Below the pieces are notes generated by a model. The model was not told where the DNA came from. It searched no databases and was given only the letters and a program-made list of their open reading frames with translations. A DNA stretch of 8,004 bases from Methylococcaceae bacterium (GTDB lineage: Bacteria > Pseudomonadota > Gammaproteobacteria > Methylococcales > Methylomonadaceae), in assembly GCA_947506075.1 (NCBI GenBank), contig CANNNN010000113.1:1-8004 (forward strand). Direction: 5' to 3'. The position numbers were made by a program, and so were the translations under genes. Below are positions 1 through 4,658 of this stretch, piece after piece. How positions within the stretch are numbered: the first letter of the stretch is position 1; each line of letters opens with the position of its first letter.

Positions 1-2
1 CC

Positions 3-593
3 CAGGGCGTTGCGACCATGACCCGCTGGGTTGCCGCTCAACAAAACACCCAAATCGTCCATAACCTTGCCTGGCGGCGCTTTGCAGGTTGGCGTAAATT
101 AATCAGCCAAGTGCTGGATCCGCAAGCAGAGCCCGGCGCGCTTGATGCCTTACATACCCTCGAAATAGATCATGGCCCTCACGCCTTACCGATGACCTGG
201 TTATTGGTAGGCTGGTTAGCCAGTCAACTCAAATGGCAGCCGGTTGATGGCAAACGTCTTTCCGATTCGGAACTGGTCTGGCGTTTTCGGAATAAGCATC
301 AGGATATTAAAGTCGTCGCCAGGCGTTTACCTAAAGGCCAGCCCTTAATCTATCATTTACTGTGTGACTGGAGTACACAGGAACAGTCAGGGGTTATCTG
401 TTTTGAACGTTTGGATGGTGAACGCATTGGCATCGTAGAAGCCTTATCCACGGTGCCGGGTCGCGCATTTGCCGCGCATATGCCAGAACGATCAAGCTTG
501 ATCGCCGCTCAACTGGCACAACGTAACCGTGACAAAACTTTCGAAAACGCCATAAAATCCTCCAACTTAATGGCTACTGTGTTTCAGCCATAA
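3..593 (+). CDS. opcA: OpcA-like glucose-6-phosphate dehydrogenase assembly protein, C-terminal part (5' end outside the window)
   Basis: The frame is open from the left edge (codons for QGVAT precede the first internal Met), so the gene starts upstream and about 197 residues are visible. The pattern HNLAWRRFAGWRKLISQVLDP, then a stretch ending in LLVGWLASQLKWQP, matches the C-terminal OpcA domain as I remember it from cyanobacteria and other bacteria (DLxWxRLxxWRELxAxxFDP ... LFLGWLASRLGW). OpcA is a cytoplasmic factor that promotes assembly or activation of glucose-6-phosphate dehydrogenase (Zwf), which feeds the oxidative pentose phosphate and Entner-Doudoroff routes. zwf is therefore expected to lie nearby on the left, but this cannot be seen. 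The stop is TAA. The gene converges with the hydrolase gene, leaving about 30 bases between them. The Met at position 18 is internal and is not the start. Family identification is from memory of motifs, not a search. Confidence 0.75.
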   Translation, partial: QGVATMTRWVAAQQNTQIVHNLAWRRFAGWRKLISQVLDPQAEPGALDALHTLEIDHGPHALPMTWLLVGWLASQLKWQPVDGKRLSDSELVWRFRNKHQDIKVVARRLPKGQPLIYHLLCDWSTQEQSGVICFERLDGERIGIVEALSTVPGRAFAAHMPERSSLIAAQLAQRNRDKTFENAIKSSNLMATVFQP

Positions 594-613
594 CCTTAGG
601 CATCCTGCCTAGG
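594..613. terminator. Imperfect stem-loop between convergent genes
   Basis: Immediately after the opcA stop, CCTTAGGCA and TGCCTAGG form an 8-bp stem with one bulged T and a 3-base loop (TCC). It lies between two genes that end toward each other, so it could stop transcription from either side. Neither flank has a proper T-tract, so the terminator role is an inference and weak. Confidence 0.3.
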
Positions 614-623
614 CTTAAAGCAC

Positions 624-1637
624 TCAGGCTCTGCTTAAATGGGAATCGGCCATGTATTCGAGAAAAAACCTCGGTATCCGTTGTTCCAGCCAATACTCGG
701 GTTTAAAAGGGATTGATCCCGAGATGAAGCCCACATGACCACCATGCGGACTCAGTTCGAGTTGTACGTGTGAGGAGAGCTCATTCAGCTCGGGCAGGAC
801 TTCCGTGGTCATAAAGGGATCATCAGCCGCCTGAATCAATAACGTGGGTACGGTAATGGCTTTGAGGTATTGCCTGGAACTGGAGCGCCGGTAATAGTCG
901 CGTACATCGGTAAAACCATGCAGTTTGGCCACCACTCTATCGTCATACTGCCAGAACGAACGGATGCTCGATAAATCGCCCAATGCTTCAATTTTCATGG
1001 CTTCTTCAGTTAGCCCCGTGCTTCTGAGGTGCTGCAGTTTGCTGTGCATATAGGCTTTTAATTCTTTCAGTAAATTGATACGATAGAATTTTGAAAAACC
1101 GCTATCCAGTTTTGTCGCGCAAACCCCTAACAGCAAAGGCACAGAAACCGCAACTGCAGCGAACAAGTCCAATTGACCTTCCTGTTCGCCCAGCCACTTT
1201 AACAACACATTACCGCCCAACGAAAAACCAGCCGCACCTATAGGCGTTAACGGTTCACGCAAGCGTAAGGTTTGATATAAAAAATCAATATCCTCTGTTT
1301 CGCCTGAATGATAACTACGCGCCCTGTTATTAGACGACCCGCTACAGCCACGAAAATTAAGTACAGCACTGCGTAAGCCTTGCTTGTGTAAAGCGCTTTG
1401 CAAACCCTTGATATAGCCGGATTGCGAGCTGCCGGTTAAGCCGTGGATCAGCATAATCAGCGGCTGATTGCCGGTTCCGCAATAATCGATATCGATGTAA
1501 TCATGGTCAGGAGTCATTAACCGTTCCCGGCGATACTCAGGAGGCTCGGGATCATTTCTTAACAAGGCCGGATACATCGTCTGCAAATGGCTATTGTTTA
1601 ACCACCAGGCGGGCTGGAATGTTGATAATGTCAGCAT
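624..1637 (-). CDS. yheT: YheT-family alpha/beta-fold hydrolase
   Basis: A 337-residue protein of the YheT/ABHD1-3 alpha/beta hydrolase group (COG0429 type), which is normally about 320-340 residues, so it looks complete. Visible motifs in order: an N-terminal PAWWLNNSHLQTMYPAL segment typical of the family; the oxyanion strand HGLTGSS (65-71); NFRGCSG (94-100), also characteristic; the nucleophile elbow GFSLGG with Ser139; an Asp in ADDPF (272/273); and the His of GGHVGF (His301). Together these give a complete Ser-Asp-His triad. No signal peptide is seen, so it is probably cytoplasmic or loosely membrane associated. The substrate is uncertain: members are predicted carboxylesterases or acyl hydrolases. 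The start ATG is kept because the family N-terminus begins right after it, although no clear Shine-Dalgarno sequence precedes it. It stands alone: convergent with opcA and divergent from the decayed sps. Confidence 0.88.
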   Translation of the reverse strand: MLTLSTFQPAWWLNNSHLQTMYPALLRNDPEPPEYRRERLMTPDHDYIDIDYCGTGNQPLIMLIHGLTGSSQSGYIKGLQSALHKQGLRSAVLNFRGCSGSSNNRARSYHSGETEDIDFLYQTLRLREPLTPIGAAGFSLGGNVLLKWLGEQEGQLDLFAAVAVSVPLLLGVCATKLDSGFSKFYRINLLKELKAYMHSKLQHLRSTGLTEEAMKIEALGDLSSIRSFWQYDDRVVAKLHGFTDVRDYYRRSSSRQYLKAITVPTLLIQAADDPFMTTEVLPELNELSSHVQLELSPHGGHVGFISGSIPFKPEYWLEQRIPRFFLEYMADSHLSRA

Positions 1638-1965
1638 GGGCTATCGATTTTTTAACAAGATGACTGGCAAGAATTAATCCTAGAACAATTATTTTTCCAC
1701 AAAAAGAAAGAAAATTTTTACCGAGTTCTCCTTAGCTAGCAATCAGGAGTAGTGGTTAAATTACAATAATGAACAGCATTTGATTGTAACAAGTTTGCTG
1801 CACAGACCACAGTTTATTCGAGTTTAGTGAGTGTAACCAGGGGGCTTCGACAAAGTATTAGGCAACTTGCAATAAATATCCGTAAGAGTTCAGACCCTCA
1901 GCGGGCTTTTCGTTGATTCCCAAGCTTGAACTTGTGAATCAACATAATTTGTATAACGGAAAGTT
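1638..1965. other. Non-coding interval between yheT (-) and the sps remnant (+)
   Basis: AT-rich sequence with no open frame that looks like protein. It should hold the promoters of the minus-strand hydrolase and, formerly, of the plus-strand sucrose cluster, but I found no convincing -35/-10 pair. It contains a weak CTCCT/AGGAG inverted repeat (1728-1749) and a much better stem-loop at 1912-1943, listed separately. The last 20-60 bases may once have encoded the first residues of sucrose-phosphate synthase, but the similarity there is too eroded to follow. Confidence 0.5.
1912..1943. repeat. Stem-loop: 8-bp perfect inverted repeat extended by 4 bp
   Basis: GTTGATTC (1912-1919) and GAATCAAC (1936-1943) are perfect reverse complements. 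Inside them, after one C/T mismatch, CAAG (1921-1924) pairs with CTTG (1931-1934) around a 6-base loop. That gives 12 of 13 possible pairs. No T-tract follows on either strand, so it does not look like an ordinary intrinsic terminator. It sits just upstream of the recognisable sps remnant. It could be a leader structure of the old sucrose operon, a protein-binding site or a mobile-element scar; the sequence does not decide. Confidence 0.5.
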
Positions 1966-2332
1966 CGTGATCGGCGTAATCTGACAGGGGTAAGATAGAT
2001 ACCGGCGGGCAACTGAAGTATGTCGTTGAACTGGCTAAAGCCCTGACAAAATAGCCGCATGTCGAGCGCGTGGATTTGATAACACAGCGCATCATCGATG
2101 ATAATGTCGATCCGAAATACCCCCCACCTATCAATAGGCTGGCTGAAAATGTACAATTTTTAAGTATCTAAGCGGGGCTGAAAGTCTATTTTTGCAAAGA
2201 ACGCTGAGATTATCTCGATAGTTTTTCTGATAACTTACCGAGCTGGCTGCACGATCAGTTGGGCTTGCCTGATATTTTCATAGCCGTTATGCCGATGCCG
2301 GCTTCGAACACTATCATTTTCTCAGTCCCTAA
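1966..2332 (+). pseudogene. sps: Decayed N-terminal remnant of sucrose-phosphate synthase
   Basis: From 1998 one frame reads DTGGQLKYVVELAKAL, TAG (2052), PHVERVDLITQRIIDDNVDP, a stretch ending in TAA (2169), then KER, TGA (2205), DYLDSFSDNLPSWLHDQLGL and PDIF. This is the start of the bacterial sucrose-phosphate synthase glycosyltransferase domain (family pattern as I recall it: RDxDTGGQxKYVVELARAL...VERVDLLTRRI...LWDYLDSF.DN...LPDxIHSHYADAG). A one-base deletion near 2275-2279 shifts the frame, after which HSRYADAG continues (2279-2302) and a TAA follows at 2330. Upstream, CGTAATCTG (1975-1983) fits RNL of HGLIRGRNLELGRD, with about 4 bases lost before 1998. The TGA falls where the family has Trp. 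Everything after YADAG, most of a protein normally well over 400 residues, is missing. It lies directly before spp and fruK, as the intact gene does in methanotroph sucrose clusters. Open minus-strand frames over it are shadows. Confidence 0.88.
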
Positions 2333-2333
2333 T

Positions 2334-2337
2334 GGAG
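2334..2337 (+). promoter_or_regulatory. Shine-Dalgarno site of spp
   Basis: GGAG with 10 bases to the ATG at 2348. It lies just after the TAA at 2330-2332 that closes the sps remnant. The translation signal of spp has therefore survived although the gene in front has decayed. Confidence 0.6.
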
Positions 2338-2347
2338 ATTCCAGACC

Positions 2348-3202
2348 ATGCCGAAAGCTATTCTGATTTGCACCGACCTAGATCGCACCCTGTTACCTAA
2401 CGGCAAACAACCCGAATCGCCCGGAGCCCGGGCGACCTTTACCCGTCTGGTTTCACGCCCGGAGGTGACGCTGGCTTATGTCAGCGGCCGACATCGAGAG
2501 TTGGTTGAACAGGCCATATTTGACTACAATCTGCCATTGCCCGACTGGGTGATTGGCGATGTGGGTACGACAATTTATCAGGTGGGTACCGGAAAATGGT
2601 TACATAGCTCAGCGTGGGAACAGAACATTGCCAACGCTTGGCGAGGCTTGATCGCTAATGATTTACGGGCTTTGTTTGCCGATTTACCGTCTTTACAGTT
2701 GCAGGACGAAAGTAAACAGAACCGTTACAAACTTAGCTATTACCTGCCGTTGTTAACAGGCATCGAAACGCTGCTACGGGAAATGTCCCGGCGTCTTGAA
2801 ACGAAAAATCTGGCAGCCAGCCTAATCTACAGTGTCGATGAAGCGACATCGACGGGACTTCTGGACGTAGTGCCCGCCCACGCCACCAAACTGCATGCCG
2901 TGGAATTTTTAATGCAGCACCAGGGGTTCAACTACAACAACACGGTTTTCGCCGGTGACAGCGGTAACGACTTGCCGGTGATCGCCAGCTCTGTGCCATC
3001 GGTATTGGTTGCCAACGCCGACATCGCAGTCGTCGAGCAAGCCAAAACCCAGGCTTTGCAACAGGGCACAATGCAGGCATTTTATCTGGCGCAAGGCGGT
3101 TTTCTGGGCATGAACGGCAATTATGGCGCAGGAATACTCGAAGGCGTTGCCCATTATCACCCTGATACACAACTGTGGATGGAACAAGACCATGAACAAT
3201 AA
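2348..3202 (+). CDS. spp: Sucrose-6-phosphate phosphatase (HAD superfamily, S6PP type)
   Basis: A 284-residue cytoplasmic HAD IIB phosphatase that removes phosphate from sucrose 6-phosphate, the last step of sucrose synthesis. Motif I is DLDRT (Asp10 nucleophile, Asp12 acid/base), motif II YVSGR (Ser46), motif III a Lys near ATKLHAVEF (Lys181), and motif IV GDSGND (Asp204, Asn207, Asp208, metal binding). The cap region lies between motifs II and III with NRYKLSYY (Lys128). The length suits the family, and no lesion is visible. The start ATG has a GGAG 10 bases upstream and is followed at once by the beta-strand leading to motif I. It lies directly after the sps remnant and overlaps fruK by 11 bases. 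With sps dead here, its substrate would have to come from a synthase elsewhere, or it may act on another sugar phosphate; that is inference. Mannosyl-3-phosphoglycerate or trehalose-phosphate phosphatases are related alternatives, but the sps context favours spp. Confidence 0.88.
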   Translation: MPKAILICTDLDRTLLPNGKQPESPGARATFTRLVSRPEVTLAYVSGRHRELVEQAIFDYNLPLPDWVIGDVGTTIYQVGTGKWLHSSAWEQNIANAWRGLIANDLRALFADLPSLQLQDESKQNRYKLSYYLPLLTGIETLLREMSRRLETKNLAASLIYSVDEATSTGLLDVVPAHATKLHAVEFLMQHQGFNYNNTVFAGDSGNDLPVIASSVPSVLVANADIAVVEQAKTQALQQGTMQAFYLAQGGFLGMNGNYGAGILEGVAHYHPDTQLWMEQDHEQ

Positions 3203-4082
3203 CCCCCTTATCCATGTTTTCGGCGAAGTGCTGTTCGACCATTTTCCCGACGACAGTAGCGTCCTGGGCGGCGCGCCATTTAATGTCGCTTGGCACTCCC
3301 AGGCGTTCGGACTAGCCCCACGTTTCATCAGCCGGATTAGCGACGATCCTGCTGGACTTGAAATTACCGCTTTAATGGACGACTGGGGCATGGCTCGTAC
3401 AGCATTACAAACAGACCGCGAGCACCCTACCGGCAGCGGCCGGGTGCTGATCGAGAACGGCGAACCGCATTACGACATCGTTGCCGATAGCGCCTACGAC
3501 TTTATCGATGGCGAACTGCTAGAGAGGAAAAACACCCAAGGCATTTTGTATCACGGCTCGCTGGCGCTAAGAAACCCAGTCTCGCTTACAGCATTGCAAA
3601 CCACCAAAGCCAAACATCAAGGAAAAATTTTTATCGATGTTAATTTAAGGCCGCCCTGGTCAAGGCCTGAAACACTAAAAATATTGCTGCACGATGCAAC
3701 GTGGGTCAAACTCAATGAAGCCGAACTGGGCGAGCTCGGTTCAGGAAATTCCGACTTGGAAATCGCCATGCAGCTATTTTGCGAACAGTTCGATCTGGAA
3801 ACCCTGATCGTAACCCGAGGCGAAAAAGGCGCTGTCGCTTACGACAAACAGCAAAAATTCCTAACCGTCCAGCCAACAGCGCTTACTGCTGTGGTCGACA
3901 CGGTCGGTGCAGGCGATGCGTTCGCCGCATTGTTGTTACTGGGCTTAAGCAAGCAATGGCCTTTAGAACTAACCTTGGAACGGGCCCAGTCGTTTGCCTG
4001 CGCGTTGGTTGGCAGACGCGGAGCAACAGTTGCCGACAGAGCGTTTTATCGCGCATTCAGCGAACAATGGGGCTGCATTTAA
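3192..4082 (+). CDS. fruK: PfkB-family fructokinase
   Basis: A 296-residue ribokinase/PfkB-fold sugar kinase that phosphorylates fructose with ATP. Here it would recycle fructose released from sucrose. Features in order: HVFGEVLFDHFPD at the N-terminus; the substrate-binding GGAPFN (26-31); IDVNLRPPW (148-156), usual in fructokinases; WVKLNEAEL (171-179); TRGEKGA (208-214); and the PfkB signature DTVGAGDAF (236-244) with catalytic Asp242. The ATG at 3192 is chosen because the family N-terminus starts right there and GGATGGA ends 8 bases before it. An upstream in-frame ATG (3123) would only add residues read through spp. The start overlaps the end of spp by 11 bases, so translation is probably coupled. 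In the methanotroph cluster this kinase is called fruK and is followed by amylosucrase; no amylosucrase follows here. The symbol should not be confused with 1-phosphofructokinase. Confidence 0.9.
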   Translation: MNNNPLIHVFGEVLFDHFPDDSSVLGGAPFNVAWHSQAFGLAPRFISRISDDPAGLEITALMDDWGMARTALQTDREHPTGSGRVLIENGEPHYDIVADSAYDFIDGELLERKNTQGILYHGSLALRNPVSLTALQTTKAKHQGKIFIDVNLRPPWSRPETLKILLHDATWVKLNEAELGELGSGNSDLEIAMQLFCEQFDLETLIVTRGEKGAVAYDKQQKFLTVQPTALTAVVDTVGAGDAFAALLLLGLSKQWPLELTLERAQSFACALVGRRGATVADRAFYRAFSEQWGCI

Positions 4083-4102
4083 ATGATGCGTCTAGCCTTT
4101 TT
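4071..4102 (+). terminator. Candidate intrinsic terminator at the end of fruK
   Basis: GGCT and GCAT (4071-4078) pair with ATGC (4086-4089) and AGCC (4094-4097), with GTCT bulged on the 3' side and a 7-base loop. TTTTT (4098-4102) follows directly. The left arm is inside the last fruK codons and the loop contains the stop. The T-run and position favour a terminator for the sucrose transcript. The bulge makes it imperfect. Confidence 0.4.
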
Positions 4103-4106
4103 AGTC

Positions 4107-4122
4107 CACGAAAAGCACGAAA
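4107..4122. repeat. Short direct repeat CACGAAA x2
   Basis: The heptamer CACGAAA occurs at 4107-4113 and 4116-4122, separated by AG, within a phrase running from AGTCCACG to AGCACGAAAT. It lies between the fruK terminator and the transposase fragment. It may be one copy of a dispersed intergenic repeat or an element end. Nothing else in the window repeats it. Confidence 0.3.
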
Positions 4123-4141
4123 TCAATCTACCTAAGGTAAA

Positions 4142-4306
4142 TTACAATAAATCGACTACATTTGAAACCAAATATTTTGGCGGAATGCTGATGCACATGT
4201 GAACATGATCTGGCATAAGATGCGCCTCCTCTATTTTACAGCCCTTCTGCTTGGCTAACTCATGAAACAATTGTCCAAGGTGCTTTAGTAGTGAGTCCCT
4301 TTGCAT
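4142..4306 (-). pseudogene. Fragment of an IS200/IS605-type TnpA transposase
   Basis: The minus-strand frame from 4306 to the TAA at 4142 gives 54 residues that include LGQLFHELAKQKG followed by CKIEEAHLMPDHVHMCISIP and PKYLVSNVV. This is the central part of a Y1 (HUH) transposase: His-Val-His is the metal-binding HUH pair, and family members continue with a segment like VVGYIKGKSAI. Here the frame stops just after VVD, so the C-terminal part with the catalytic Tyr is gone, and the N-terminal strand region is absent too. Complete proteins are about 130-150 residues. No intact element ends were recognised. It is on the same strand as the broken cydA and begins about 20 bases beyond the last recognisable CydA codon. 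This suggests that the element or a later deletion around it removed the rest of cydA. It is certainly inactive. Confidence 0.8.
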
Positions 4307-4324
4307 AGTCGAGGGTTTACCACC

Positions 4325-4613
4325 TTATTTAAACAAGCCCAACACCCAGGGGATTTTTACGGCATAACGAGCTTCCATGGTCTCCTGCTCAGAAATGCCG
4401 ATGACGGTAAAAGCTACAGGCGGCGCTTCGGTGTGTCATTCGACTTCAATCGCAGCAAGTTTTACTTTTTGTACTTCGCCGTCGGTATAACCGCTTTCAT
4501 CACCCAGAACAATGACGGACAGAATGGCCACCAAACCAAAGCCTGCAGCAATGATACAACGATGTAGCAGCGAACTGCCCGTGTGACAAATCAACCACGG
4601 CTTCCGAAATCAT
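4325..4613 (-). pseudogene. cydA: Broken cydA, cytochrome bd ubiquinol oxidase subunit I
   Basis: An ATG at 4613 opens MISEAVVDLSHGQFAATSLY plus His, the N-terminus of CydA (E. coli pattern VxLSRLQFAxTAMYH, whose final His is the heme b595 ligand). At about 4549/4550 the sequence jumps, with a frame change, to AAGFGLVAILSVIVLGDESG, then VQKVKLAAIEVE, TGA (4436-4438), APPVAFTVIGISEQE, and AVKIPWVLGL before a TAA at 4325. The second part matches E. coli CydA from about residue 220 to 300, including the Q-loop Lys and Glu (Lys252 and Glu257 in E. coli). Roughly 200 residues in between and the final 200 or so are missing. The TGA falls where E. coli has Trp. A GAGGAAG ribosome site survives. It starts 36 bases after the SulP stop on the same strand, so it was probably the next gene of that operon. 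The open plus-strand frame across it is a shadow. Confidence 0.87.
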
Positions 4614-4617
4614 AAAA

Positions 4618-4624
4618 CTTCCTC
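4618..4624 (-). promoter_or_regulatory. Shine-Dalgarno site of the cydA pseudogene
   Basis: On the minus strand GAGGAAG lies 4 bases before the ATG at 4613 (6 bases from AGGA). It is better than the site in front of sulP and still supports the ATG as the old cydA start. Confidence 0.5.
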
Positions 4625-4658
4625 ACATATGAAATTGTCTTTAAGCCTTTCATATGTG
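4624..4658. repeat. Perfect 11-bp inverted repeat over the sulP 3' end
   Basis: CACATATGAAA (4624-4634) and TTTCATATGTG (4648-4658) are exact reverse complements around a 13-base loop. On the minus strand the first arm encodes the last SulP residues and its stop, and the second arm runs into the cydA ribosome site. No T-tract follows. It could end or protect the sulP transcript, regulate translation of cydA by covering its start region, or be a repeat left by an element. As a palindromic CACATATG-type arm it could also bind a regulator. Confidence 0.6.

Noticed and set aside
1757..1769. TAAATTACAATAA found both near 1757 and near 4139
   Set aside because: A 13-base AT-rich match within 8 kb is not far from chance, and the flanks do not match.
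1890..2156. Open minus-strand frame of 88 codons (and a second, overlapping one) in the gap before spp
   Set aside because: It has only a TTG start and no ribosome site, and resembles no family. The plus strand at the same place reads as sucrose-phosphate synthase, so the open frame is a shadow of that relic.
3123..3191. Longer fructokinase reading from an in-frame ATG at 3123
   Set aside because: The extra 23 residues are spp sequence read in another frame and do not belong to PfkB proteins. The ATG at 3192 has a ribosome site and the family N-terminus.
2909..3391. Minus-strand open frames across the spp/fruK junction
   Set aside because: They lie opposite two well-supported genes and have no motif of their own.
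4301..4567. Open plus-strand frame of 88 codons after fruK
   Set aside because: The opposite strand encodes clear CydA and transposase fragments over the same bases; the plus-strand product has no recognisable character.
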